From the NCBI GenBank assembly GCA_039707465.1, contig CM077651.1:22373019-22437018 (forward strand): a stretch of 64,000 bases of DNA, read 5' to 3'. The position numbers and the translations under genes were made by a program. Every line of letters begins with the position of its first letter. Within the stretch, counting starts at the first letter, position 1. This stretch comes from Rhabdophis nuchalis. Lineage: Eukaryota > Chordata > Lepidosauria > Squamata > Natricidae. Below the pieces are notes generated by a model. It worked only from the letters and a program-made list of their open reading frames with translations, searched no databases and had not been told where the DNA came from. This document shows positions 12,677 to 23,017 of this stretch, piece after piece.

Positions 12677-12778
12677 ATCATACCCCTTTTTGGGTATGAG
12701 AAACCCCAACTAAAGAAAAAGTGTTTTTTAAAAGGGCAACCTGGTCTACCCAAATGTGGGACCGAATATACTGCTTCC

Positions 12779-13323
12779 ACTTAGTTGTTGTTGTTAGTCG
12801 CAAAGTCATGTTCGATCCATCACAACCCCATGGACAATGTTCCTCCAGACCTTCCTGGCCTCTGCAATGCTCTGGAGTCCATTTAAGCTCATGCCAACTG
12901 CTTCAGTGACTCCATCCAGCCACCTCATTCTCTGTCATCCCATTCCTCTTTTGCCCTCATTCTTCCCCAGTATTAGGCACTTCTCCAGTGAGTCCTTCAT
13001 TCTAATTAGGTGGCCAAAGCATTTGAGTTTCCTCTTCGGGATCTGGCCTTCTAAAGAGCAGTCAGGGTTGATCTCCTTTAGGACTGACTGGTTTGATCAC
13101 CTTGCAATCCAAGGGACTTGCAGGAGTCTTCTCCAGCACCATAATTCAAAGGCCTCAATTGTATGGAGCTCAGCCTTTCTTATGGACCACATTTTAACAG
13201 CCATACATTGCAACAGGGAAAACCATAGCCTTGGTTTTGGCCAAAGTATTTGAGTTTCATCTTCAGGATCTGGCCTTTTAAAGAGCAGTCAGGGTCAATC
13301 TCCTCTAGGACTGACTGTTAGTA
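12779..13323 (-). mobile_element. BovB (RTE-clade) LINE, 3' end, minus strand
   Basis: On the minus strand the frame encodes the C-terminal part of BovB ORF2: FELWCWRRLLQ, ARRSNQSVLKEINP, then CFGHLIRMKDSLEKCLILGK. The 3' tail lies on the left (AGTTGTTGTTGTTAGTCGC on the + strand). The right-hand 85 bases (13236-13320) repeat a segment already present at 13010-13090. See the matching copy at 15309-15758. Confidence 0.87.
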
Positions 13324-13946
13324 GCCCAGGTTTGAATCCCAAAAGGGTATGGCTAGCTGATGAGAGCTAAATAGCTTGAAATAGATCTATACTAGCCTCC
13401 TTTTATTTCTTTGTCAGTAAAATATAAGTTTAACCAACTAAAGAAAGAAGACTTAATTTAAACTGAACACAGTAAGGAACAATTAACTAACAGAGAAATG
13501 AACTATTAGAAACAAGCCGATGAGAAAGGACATCATCAAGTATACCAGCGATAAGAAAGAAAGTTCTTTCCTTCAATTAAGGGATAATCCGATTCATCAG
13601 ACTCTGAATCCTCATTAAAACTTTCCTGGGAAAGTGGCATCTTGTTTTCTCTCACTTTGGGATACATTTCTATGGTATTCGTGTTATTCATAATGCAAAA
13701 AGCTTTCCATCCCACTGTTCCAAACTGTTCAGAAGCATTAATAGTGGAGCAGATATTTCTTGCTTCTTCTTTTCCAAATACAAATCCCGTGGGAGGCTTA
13801 TACTGTGTGAAGGGGAGGAAACTAACTTGTCCTCTGCAACACTAAAGATAGATGGAGGGAACAAGTGAGTTCTTTCTCCTTCATTGCATTTCTATGAACA
13901 CATTACCTAACATCTGATAAGCAGAGTTGCCCCAAAGTGCTATACT
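13324..13946. other. Intron, no recognised element
   Basis: I see nothing here. Confidence 0.4.
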
Positions 13947-13957
13947 TTACTTTCTTA

Positions 13958-14303
13958 GGTCAAGGTAAAGGTTCTCCTTGCACATATGTGCTAGTCATTC
14001 CCAGCTCAAGGGGGCGGTGCTCATCTCCATTTCAAAGCTAAAGAGCCAGTGCTGTCTCTGTGGTCATGTGGCCAGCATGACTAAACAGCGAAGGTGCACA
14101 CAACGCTGTTATCTTCCCACCAAAGGTGGTCCCTACTTTTCTACTTGCATTTTTACATGCTTTCGAACTGCTAGGTTGGCAGAAGCTGGAACAAGTAACG
14201 GGAGCTCACTCCATTATGCAGCGCTAGGGATTCGAACCACTGAACTGCCAACCTTCTGATCGACAAGCTCAGCGTCTTAGGCACTGAGCCACTGCGTCCC
14301 ACC
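13958..14303 (-). mobile_element. Complete Sauria SINE with 11-bp TSD, minus strand
   Basis: Read on the minus strand it has a tRNA-like head (CAGTGGCTCAGTGCCTAAG), body and BovB-like tail. TTACTTTCTTA flanks it exactly (13947-13957 and 14304-14314), showing target-primed insertion. Transcription would be by RNA polymerase III from the head's internal promoter; box B reads GGTTCGAATCC. Confidence 0.93.
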
Positions 14304-14314
14304 TTACTTTCTTA

Positions 14315-15298
14315 ATATTAATTAATGAACATGGTGTGTTGCACCAGTGCTGTGAAATAAAAGGCTAACTCATATGATCGGGTTTGCTATAAAATAACTT
14401 TTTTACTTCTTTTCTAAATTCAAAGTTTTATGCAAATACGTTGCAGTGAATTTGATCTGAGTCTGTACCTCAATAGTGGCCCAACATAATTATATATTAT
14501 TAACCTGGGGAATTGTTGATTTTATAAAATGAGCAAAAATAAGAATATATGCTATTAGACTAATGGAGGAAAACAATGTGCTGTAAAGAAAAACAGAAGG
14601 TAAAATTCCTTTGTGGTGTTAAGACCTCAGAACTTAATCACCTAATCTGATAAGGTACAGTACCTACAAAATGCCTTCATTAATGCACTATATAAGCATT
14701 AGAATTCTATTTCAGCAGTACATGTTTTCAGTACGTTTCTAAAATTTGAAGCCCTAAAATATAAAAGGTTAAAGCTGTTGATTGATTAGGCAATTTACTG
14801 AAATATTTATTAAGATTACAAATCAGTGCTGGTGATTTGACTTCCATGAGTTTATAATGTAATATAATAGAAATCTGAAGAAAACCATCTATTTTTAATG
14901 CTCTTTGAGGGATCACCATATTCAGCATGCTGTTAGACAAAATGTTGCTATTTGCCAAATACTTTTTGAATTCCTAACTTCAACTAGACATACTGTAGAT
15001 ACCATCTGGAGCATTTTAGTTTCAGGTTTTTTTGTTTTTGTTTTTTTGCAAAGTTTGGTGAGTATCTGTGTAGAGGCAACAATACAGAAGAATGTGTACT
15101 GCTTATATAAAAATGTATATAAAAATGTCTTATGGTACATTTCTGCATGGAGAGATGTGTATCTCCTTATATCTGCTATTGGGACAATAAGGTAGAAGCA
15201 AGATTCAACTGTAGTCAGACATTCTATAATATAGAATCTATATCTTCCTCCAAGCACTATTGTCAACTTCAGGAGACCTGCTGCTGCATTAGGTTCAT
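14315..15298. other. Intron, no recognised element
   Basis: AT-rich. No gene or repeat recognised. Confidence 0.4.
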
Positions 15299-15308
15299 AC
15301 TATGCCAT

Positions 15309-15758
15309 TGGTGTTGTTTTTGTTAGTTACGAAGTCATGTACAACCATAGCGACTCCATGGACAACATTCCTCCAGGCCTTCCTGTCCTCTATCATCATC
15401 TGAAGTCAATTTAAGTTCACGCCTACTGCTTTGGTGACTCCATCCAGCCACCTCATTCTCTGTCGTCCCATTCTTCTTTTGCCCTCAATCTTTCCCAGCA
15501 TTAGGCATTTCTCCAGTGAATCCTTCCTTCTCACTAGGTGGCCAAAGTATTTGAGTTTCATCTTCAGGATCTGGCCTTCTAAAGAGCAGTCAGGGTTGAT
15601 CTCCTCTAGGACTGACCAGTTTGATCATCTTGCAGTCCAAAGGATTCTCCAGCACCATAGTTTAAAGGCCTCCAGTCTTTGGCGCTCAGACTTTTTTTAT
15701 GGTCCAACTTTCACAGCCATACATTGCAACTGGGAAAACCATCGTCTTGGCTATATGC
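15309..15758 (-). mobile_element. 5'-truncated BovB LINE with 10-bp TSD, minus strand
   Basis: It has the same ORF2 C-terminus as the copy at 12779, again on the minus strand and with frame breaks. ACTATGCCAT flanks it on both sides (15299-15308 and 15759-15768). The insertion is a single 450-bp 5'-truncated copy, typical of target-primed reverse transcription. Confidence 0.9.
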
Positions 15759-15769
15759 ACTATGCCATA

Positions 15770-16638
15770 GGTAGACTTTTCTTAAAAACTTAGATATGAA
15801 CAAAAAAGTCTGGCTTCTTAAGTGCAATTCCACTCTATAAAGGATTGGGCTATAGGTTTAGCCACAAAGAAATTAATGGGATCTGAAATCTATTCTGTTC
15901 CTCTTGTACAAAAAATATATGTGATATATTCGCTACACTGCTTCTACAGATCTTCTGGGAGACGAGTAAGAAGTAAGCTTTCTGATTCACATTTGATTGA
16001 AAAATTATCCCAAGGTAGTTAAAAACAAACTATTTGATTGAATTTCTGTCCATTTGACTGCCCATGGATCTTTCTGAGAACACCATAATTTTGGTGTTTT
16101 TTTTTTACAATTTAGTTCTAAGTAGTGACCCAAACAAAATGAAAGGCCCTCTGGTAACAATCACTGCACCATCTGCATAAATTAGGAACTCTATCTGTCT
16201 GCCTGAAATGCTTGATGGATGGTGCTAATGCTTTTGCAAGCTAATAGATGATAGACTTATATAAGAATTGAATGATACAAAAACAATGCTGCTGGTTTGT
16301 TTGATTCCCACCTTGAAGCTCAGAATGTTTGTCCTGTTGCACTGCATCTTACCTTCAGTTTGATATTTTCATGCTTCATAGACAAAGGTTAGCAGTAGTA
16401 GGCCAACTGATGTATCTGTAAGCTTTACTCAGTCAATAACTGCAGCATATTGGGTAGGCTTTGGTTTTGCTATATATTTATCCGCTAAGAGGTTCAACAT
16501 TACTCACTGTTCTGAGATTCTTCTGCCTTCTCTGAAGCTGCCTTTAAATGTAAGATTAGAGATAGTCTCATATTTATTTTACAAATGATAATTTGGTTTT
16601 CCATTTGCTATTGTAATGTACATTTGACAGGTGGTATC
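15770..16638. other. Intron, no recognised element
   Basis: AT-rich. No gene or repeat recognised. Confidence 0.4.
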
Positions 16639-16639
16639 T

Positions 16640-16862
16640 TTAAGAGGCATGGTGGTGCAGGGGTTAGAATGCAGTACTGTAGGCTACTTCTGCTGACTGC
16701 CGTGTGCCAGCTCAAAGGTTGACTCAGCCTTCCATCCTTCTGACATGGGTAAAATGAGGACCCAAATTGTTGGGGGTAATATGCTGACTCTGTATACCAC
16801 TTAGAGAGGGCTGTAAAGCACTGAGAAGCGGTATATAAGTCTAAGTGCTACTGCTATTTGCC
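16640..16862 (+). mobile_element. tRNA-derived squamate SINE (second family)
   Basis: The head GGTGGTGCAGGGGTTAGAAT gives way to GGTTGACTCAGCCTTCCATC, then GTTGGGGGTAATATGCTGAC and the tail AGCGGTATATAAGTCTAAGT, which ends in GCTACTGCTATT. Minus-strand relatives are at 27575-27725 and 62610-62858. It is not the Sauria SINE. Confidence 0.75.
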
Positions 16863-16950
16863 TTAGGGTTAGGATGAAATTGAATTATTGTAAGACGCAA
16901 AGCCTAAGGATGAGATGATTCCAAACTCTCAAATATTATCTCAGGGGTAT

Positions 16951-16966
16951 TTTAATCCTAATATTT
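16951..16966. repeat. 16-bp target-site duplication, left copy
   Basis: TTTAATCCTAATATTT is repeated exactly at 18959-18974. The two copies bracket the L1-type element. Confidence 0.92.
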
Positions 16967-17244
16967 TTTTTTTATATTGAAAAAGTTTTATTGAGTTTAC
17001 ATTTTTTGTGGGGTAGGGTAAGGGTTACATAGAAATTTTGAGAGTGGTCACGTCAAAGTCGTCGGCTCCTCCGGAACCTCAAATTACATTATTAAAAAGA
17101 AAAAAAAGAAACATTTCACATAACACTACAAGCTGGGAGCAAGTACATATTCCTAAATTTTTCAGTTATATACTGTCAGTCAATTGCAAAAATCCAGATT
17201 ACAAATATCATACAATATTACTCAAAAGAAAAACAAGGGCAAAG

Positions 17245-18093
17245 TTATTTTTTAGATCTAAGTCTCTTGGCAATTGTATCTTCCCCCTTCTCCCCCGGGC
17301 CCCCAGCGGGCGGGGCCATGGCTCCCCCTGCCCCCCCTGGATCTTCTCCCAGGACAGAGGAATGTTTTTTAAGAAAGGCTTCCGCCTCAGCAACTGTTTT
17401 GATCTTTACTCTACCTCCTTCCCAGAACACCAGCATCCCTTCGGGTATCACCCACTTGAACCAGATCCCATGATCAAACAATGTTTTAGACAAGAAGGAA
17501 AATTTCCGTCTTGCATCTCTAATTTTTCTTGGAATCTGCTTCAAGATGGTAATCTCCTTTTGTTGGTAAATCATAGGACTCCCTCTTTGCACCTTCAAGA
17601 TTTCCTCTCTGGTTGACCTTCTAACAAATTTTACATGTATCTCTCTGGGTACTTCATTCATCCTAGCATATGCAGAATTTATTCTGTAGACTAGGTCAAT
17701 GTCCCCTCTGATCTCATCTTTGGGTTTATGTAAATAGTCTGCAATAATTGTACTCATAAGATCAGGGAGACATTCACCATCCATCTCAGAAACATTCTGA
17801 AATCTCAAAAAATATGTCATCCTTTCCAAATCAATCCTAGTCACATGCGCATTTATTTCCACAACCTCATTAGAAACATTTTTAATCTCTCCCTTAGCCC
17901 CCTCCAGCCCCCCTTTCAATTCTTCATTCTTCTGTGTATTCTCAAGCACTTGTTTTCGAGTGTCCAATAGTTCCTTTTTAAAGTTGACATTTTCTGCCCT
18001 CTGAGCCTTAATTTCTGATACCAAATTTTGTATAACAGTTTCAAGGGCAGTCATTCTTTGTTCAAGGCTTGCGAGCGTTGCTTCTTGTGCCAT
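17245..18093 (-). CDS. L1 ORF1 protein (RNA-binding chaperone), intact, 282 aa
   Basis: ORF1p coats L1 RNA as a trimer and acts as a nucleic-acid chaperone during retrotransposition. The start chosen is the ATG giving MAQEATLASLEQRM, because the 33 residues upstream in frame look like leader. Residues about 5-90 form a heptad-like coiled coil (ALETVIQNLVSEIKAQ and so on). Residues about 92-165 fit the RRM (MTYFLRFQNV ... EIHVKFVRRS), and about 175-243 the C-terminal domain (PRKIRDARRKFSFLSKTLFD ... LVFWEGGRVKIKT). A Gly/Pro-rich and basic tail follows. No stop or frameshift interrupts it, and the stop is TAA. The length is shorter than human ORF1p (338 aa). Confidence 0.9.
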   Translation of the reverse strand: MAQEATLASLEQRMTALETVIQNLVSEIKAQRAENVNFKKELLDTRKQVLENTQKNEELKGGLEGAKGEIKNVSNEVVEINAHVTRIDLERMTYFLRFQNVSEMDGECLPDLMSTIIADYLHKPKDEIRGDIDLVYRINSAYARMNEVPREIHVKFVRRSTREEILKVQRGSPMIYQQKEITILKQIPRKIRDARRKFSFLSKTLFDHGIWFKWVIPEGMLVFWEGGRVKIKTVAEAEAFLKKHSSVLGEDPGGAGGAMAPPAGGPGEKGEDTIAKRLRSKK

Positions 18094-18958
18094 GTTTAAC
18101 TGTTGATATCCGTGCCAGTAAAATGGCGTTTTTAGGGTGGGGCTGGTAAGGCAGATCAGGAGTCCAAAGTCCTCAAAGTTGTGCAGCTGCAAAATTCAGA
18201 AGCCAACAGAGAAACACTTTTCCAACTCCATAGGTATAATAACGAAGGCAATCCAGAAAGGAAAACACAAATCCAAAAAGAGAAAATTCTTCATCAATAA
18301 TTAGAGGAAGTCCAAATCGCAAAGAGACACTGATAATTTTCCATAAGTCATAGTCAGTCGGGGACAAAGAGAAGCCATTTTCCGCCCAAACTCAGAGCCC
18401 GAGGGAGAAAGCGGTTAAAAAGCAAAAAAGAAACTGTTTCAGCCAGACCTCGAGACATAATTGCAAACAAGCCGCAAAGTACTTTCCCTTGTTAGAGACC
18501 ATCCAGATTTAAAGTTTCCGATTCCTCGCAACGAGGCATTTCCAAGTGCCGCTTTTAGTCCAAGGGGGGGTTTTTGGAAACAAACACCCCCCTCCAGTCC
18601 CTTTCAGCCCGGCTGACAGTACACAAAAAGAAAAGTTTTAAACGCTCACTCTCCGCTCACAGCTGAGGTCCCGAAAAGCCTCCCGACTCTTCCGATCTTC
18701 TCTCTTCATAGAATTAAATGGTGCCGCCAACCTTTGGCGAAGGGAAGACCCCCCGCAGCATGTCCTCTTCCACCTAAGCCGAGGAGCAGGGTCGCTCTCC
18801 CCGCTGCCGCGGGGGGGGGGGCTTCCCTGTCGAGCCGGCTTTACGGGAGAAGCCCCAAACAAGGGGCTTCTCGCCCCCGTGGGGGGGCAGGAAAAGGATC
18901 AAAGCGGCGAGCGAACCCTAAGTTCGCCCGTCGCCGCCGGAGCCGGAACCGGAACCTC
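18094..18958 (-). promoter_or_regulatory. 5' leader / candidate promoter of the L1-type element
   Basis: The distal 250 bases are very GC- and CpG-rich (for example CCGGTTCCGGCTCCGG on the minus strand) and contain a C10/G10 tract near 18811-18820. L1 5' regions of this sort carry internal RNA polymerase II promoters; that function is inferred here. Its presence to the very edge of the target duplication indicates a non-truncated 5' end. Confidence 0.6.
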
Positions 18959-18974
18959 TTTAATCCTAATATTT
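18959..18974. repeat. 16-bp target-site duplication, right copy
   Basis: Exact match to 16951-16966. Confidence 0.92.
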
Positions 18975-19300
18975 AATGAACCAAAAAAACCAAATCCTAA
19001 AATGCCCAATAACAATATTCCAAATCTGTGCCAGTGTTTCCTGGGCCAGAGATGAAAATAGGAACAACAATTTTCAGGAGATTTTATTAGAATGTAAAGC
19101 TATGGAGCCATCCGTTCATGTACGATTTACTGCATTACGGCGTCAACATAGTGAAAACCTACACAGTGTTAGTGATTTTATAACCACACCTTACATCAGA
19201 GACTCGTTTGGCTGTCTTTCTGAGGTCGGCTTCGACTCTTGCCAATACTGCGGTGTTGTAATGGCTCTTGGGATACCACTCACTCTTCATTGCTCTAGGC

Positions 19301-19435
19301 CAGGGGTCCCCAACCTTTGCAACTTTAAGTCTGAAGGACTTCAGCTCCCAGACTTCTCCAGCCAGCAAAGCTGGCTGGAGAATTCTGGGAGCTGAAGTCC
19401 TTCAGACTTAAAGTTGCAAAGGTTGGGGACCCCTG
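19301..19435. mobile_element. Near-perfect palindromic hAT-like MITE
   Basis: The two arms (CAGGGGTCCCCAACC... and ...GGTTGGGGACCCCTG) are complementary over about 60 bases each, with a loop of roughly 10 bases around AGCCAGCAAAGCTGGCT. Flanks CTCTAGGC (19293-19300) and CTCATAGGC (19436-19444) match as an 8-bp duplication with one inserted base. Transcribed, it would form a long hairpin. Confidence 0.88.
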
Positions 19436-19444
19436 CTCATAGGC

Positions 19445-20025
19445 ACAGTCCAATAAGCCACAAAAATAAACAGTTTGTGTGGTGACAAATGGCTGGAACA
19501 ACTAACAGAGTGTATTTCCCCCCCCCCACTATTTTACTTATGTCACATGAAGCTACCCAGTAATGTTATTCAGACATCAAATTAAACAATAGGCTGTTTT
19601 AACCATGCTGTGCCAAATAACTTAAAAAGGAGCCAGTATCCACTCTGTAGATGAACAAAGAGAATGTTGCTTCCTGTAAGGGGGGGGGGGTTGGGGGGGG
19701 TTGTTTTTCCTTTTTTAGAAAACATTCTTGCCTTGGGCCTCTGTGCATTTTTAAAGGACTGGATAAGGAACAAAAACAGACTGCAAATAAACCAGGAAAT
19801 CACACATCATGCTAAGGCCAAAAAAAAAAAAAAGAACCCTCCACTTTATAATTTATCATAATGCACGTTATCTAGTGCACAACTGGATATGCTTCCTTTT
19901 CTGTTTACACAGCCCACAGAGTCCTAGAGGGGTTTTAGAAGCTGTACTGAGAAAAAAGAGCTGAAGACTAATTTTCTCTTCTTAAAGAAAAACAGAACAC
20001 AGGAAATAAACTGAAATACATTCAA
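19445..20025. other. Intron with G and C homopolymers
   Basis: Contains C9 near 19520, a G10/G8 pair near 19681-19700 and A13 near 19820. Nothing else is recognised. Confidence 0.4.
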
Positions 20026-20418
20026 TGTCAGGGTTCCCCCAACATCCCCCAATGAAAGAAGACTGAGTCTTGAGTTTCCTCAAAGTTCCACTTTATTACA
20101 GATGTCATATTGGCACATCTGGGAAAACCCGATCTGAAAGTTTCCAGGTTTTCCTCACCCAAGTGAAAGTTCAGGTCCTTGCCCAGCACCCACATGCCCA
20201 TCACATAGTTCAATCAGGCACTGTCCAAAACTGGAGATGGCTCCCAGTCACCTCATCACAGCTGTGGGGCAAGGTGTCCTTGACTCTCTGTGAAAAGAAT
20301 GTTATTTTGACTATACATCTGCCATACACCATATAATCCCCCCTCCCATTTTCCCAAAGTAGAAAATGTGGCAGACCTGAAGTCCCAATGAAAAAAAAAA
20401 TGGCTTCCAGGTCTGACA
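20026..20418 (-). mobile_element. Solo LTR, minus strand
   Basis: The 393-bp unit starts TGTCAGGGTTCC and ends CAGGTCTGACA, so it has TG...CA ends with a short inverted repeat. On the minus strand there is a TATA-like GATTATATGG and, nearer the 3' end, AATAAAG, which fits an LTR promoter and poly(A) signal. The same LTR recurs at 50877-51407. No internal retroelement region lies next to it. Confidence 0.75.
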
Positions 20419-20419
20419 T

Positions 20420-22392
20420 TTATGTTAGCAACATAGATCCTCCACGATGAGCACAAAAATCTGAATGTTAAAAGAATAATTAAAAAAAATATGAGAACTG
20501 TGTATTATATGGAGATCATCACGTGTCCCTTTTGTAATATAACTAGGCTGTCTCTTTGCTATAAGATGCAATCTTCCATTCTTATGCAGTAATTAATATG
20601 ATGCCAATATTTGGCCCATGTTAATGAGTTCTTCATATAACTTTAGACAGAAGTAGAAGAAGTTCACTGAACAGCAGAAAGCTTTATTTTGGTTCATTGC
20701 TTAATTATTCCTTATGATGATTTTTTTTAATGTGTCTTGTTCTTGAACCAGAATTGCAGGAAGAGGGAAAGTATCATCAGCTCAGTGGGAAAAAGATGGG
20801 ACTATCGTAGTTCATCAGTTGTATTCCCCTGAGAGTGAAGTAATTTATTTCAAAATAAATTGATTATGTTTTGGAATCACATCTTCTTTTACTTGCTTAC
20901 AAATCAAAATGCTGACGTTTTGTAATTATGAATTATCTCTAAATTACCTTGCATAGTGCTTGAAGCAATATCTATAAAGTGTTTATGTAGTCAGTTTTTC
21001 TCTCTTTTTAGTTTTTTTTTAGTTTAGTTTTAGTTTTAATTTAGCCAAAAATTAATGATTGAGAAGTGTTATTCAAATTTCCCCTTTGAGATTTGGGAAA
21101 TAAATAAAAATAACACTCAAATATCTGCCAAATAAAATTATAACTATCACCAGTGAGTTAGGCTCATTGTCTGGTTGGATAAGAGAATCAATATGGTATA
21201 ATGGTTGAGGGAATCAACATTGTTTGGTTGGTTAAGTTGGAAGCAGAATGAGAACACCTGAGTGCTGCTCCAGGGGTGTTCAACCTTGGCAACTTCAAGA
21301 CTTGTGGACTTTACCTGGCTAAGTGTAAAACCCTGTTATCAAGAAGAATGTAAAAGAGGCAATAATATCTCTATGCTTTAGGACCTATCTGGATCCTGGG
21401 AAATGTGCTAACAATTTTTTGTCAATGATTAAGTCCTTAGTTCTCAATCTATAGCAGCCTGCCAACTTTAGGCATTTCTAGAACCTTACAAATTATTTTG
21501 ACCTATTCCAGGCCAATCTTCAGACCATATTTAAAAAGGCATCATCTTTGGTTATCTTAAAAAAGGAGATTTGCTGAGTGAAGTTGGGATATAGTTAAGT
21601 ACCCTTACCAACATAATATTTTGGAAGGTTTCAATTCAGTTCATGCTTCAGTTCAAGCATGAATCATGGGTATCTTCAGAAACACCAAGGTTGCTTATTG
21701 CTTTTCCTAGTGGTTTTAACTTCAGTTACAATTTCTTCCAATCTAGCATTTATCATGATACGTTTTGCATGTAAGTTGAGTCAATAACGTGATAGTTTAC
21801 CAGTTTACTGGTAAAAGTTCCCATTTACCAGTTTTGAACACTTTTGGTGCAGCATATTCTATTCTAACTGTTGCTTGTATAAATTGTTTAATAGACTTAT
21901 GGGCTGGCCTGGTACACCTGGGTTTTGAGGGCTATCCAAAATCCCGTGTACTGTATGCCATTAAAAAACTTAAAACAATCATCAATAAAGCAAAAAGAGA
22001 TGTTAGTTTGAAACTCTCTTGCCTTTTCCATTATCATTCAACTGAAAGCTTCTTTTAAATTTACTCTGCATCTGGCACATCTCATTCCATGTGTTGCTCA
22101 ATTCTGGATTGCAAAGGTTTGAGCATTTATCCTACAAAGTAAATGTTATTTTGAGAGTTTGAACATTCCTTGACAAATTGATGACAAATCCATGAAGAAA
22201 TGCCACTTCATTTTGATCCATACCTGCTTAAAATTTGCAAACAACACTTTCAGTGCATTATCTCCCTGGATTTTAGTAGCTCAATATCTAGTTCATCAGC
22301 TGCTACAGCTTTGTTGTTAGCAATATGTTCTCTGACCCATTAAACGTCACTTCCCAGACTATCTGGTTCTATTTCAGTAATCAAACATTTGC
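20420..22392. other. Intron with a short hAT-like arm
   Basis: Mostly AT-rich unique-looking sequence. At 21272-21312, CAGGGGTGTTCAACCTTGG and GACTTGTGGACTT form part of one arm of the palindromic MITE family. A (TTTAG)n-like run lies near 21010-21040. Confidence 0.45.
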
Positions 22393-22400
22393 CCATGCCA

Positions 22401-22649
22401 CAGGGGTGGGTGCCAGCAGTCACTGCTGCCTTTTTGCTTGTGGCTGCACTGTGCACACATGCACAGTGCAATAAAAAATGCTCTGGGCATGCGCAGAAGC
22501 AAAAAGCAAGATGGCGGCACTATAGGCGCTGCCCGAAGAACCAGTTTGGGGCGTGGCATGCCTGGGTCGCTGCCGGTTCCAGCAACCCAGGCCGCCAAAG
22601 CACTACCAGTTCAGCCAAACCGGTCTGAACCAATAGGAACCCACCTCTG
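22401..22649. mobile_element. hAT-like MITE with perfect 8-bp TSD
   Basis: It starts CAGGGGTGGGTGCC and ends GAACCCACCTCTG. CCATGCCA flanks it exactly (22393-22400, 22650-22657). The interior includes CAAGATGGCGGCACTATAGG and CCGGTTCCAGC text shared with the element at 54048. Confidence 0.9.
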
Positions 22650-22689
22650 CCATGCCATCAATTTTGGGATCTTTTTATACTGTGTGTGT

Positions 22690-23017
22690 CAGTGATGGGA
22701 TGCTGCCAGTTTAACAACTGGTTCGATGAGCGCATGCTTTGTGTGTGCAGGCGCGCCTTACATGCGGATGCCTAAAGCACTTGAGTGCAGCACTGAAAAT
22801 AGAGCATTTGGAAGCTCAGCTGTTTACTTTCCAAGTCAGTAATGGTAAGTAGAACAGCGGGGGGAGGGAGAAATAAGCTGTGCCGCACGATTGAGATGAG
22901 CTAGAAAGCAGGAAACAAAGGACTGGGTAGGGCAGGGACAGGTGGGCATGGCCAGCCGAACGTCAGAGCTACTGGTTTTCCTGAATCGGTCTGAACTCCA
23001 GCTGAATACCACCTCTG
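22690..23017. mobile_element. Second hAT-like MITE of the same family
   Basis: It starts CAGTGATGGGATGCTGCC and ends GAATACCACCTCTG, with an interior CCTGAATCGGTCTGAACTCC like its neighbour at 22401-22649. Flanks are GT-rich on the left and CTGTATGT on the right, so the duplication is only a partial match. Confidence 0.7.

Larger units (their letters stand above)
16967..18958 (-). mobile_element. L1-type element with intact ORF1 and no ORF2
   Basis: A 1,992-bp retroelement on the minus strand consists of a GC-rich 5' leader (18094-18958), ORF1 (17245-18093), a 3' leader-like region with an AATAAA signal at its end, and an A-rich tail (T-run at 16967-16973 on the + strand). A perfect 16-bp duplication flanks it. 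The + strand at the integration site reads ATATTT/AATGAA, which fits L1 endonuclease preference (TTTT/AA-like). Only 278 bp separate the ORF1 stop from the tail, so a roughly 3.8-kb ORF2 is missing. The structure resembles mammalian HAL1 (half-L1) elements. It may instead be an internally deleted L1. Confidence 0.9.

Noticed and set aside
13958..14303. Possible tRNA gene from box A/B motifs
   Set aside because: The motifs belong to the Sauria SINE head; the same holds at 29803, 16640 and 44890.
17038..17616. 192-residue plus-strand frame
   Set aside because: It is antisense to the L1 ORF1 and its 3' region and has no recognisable domain.
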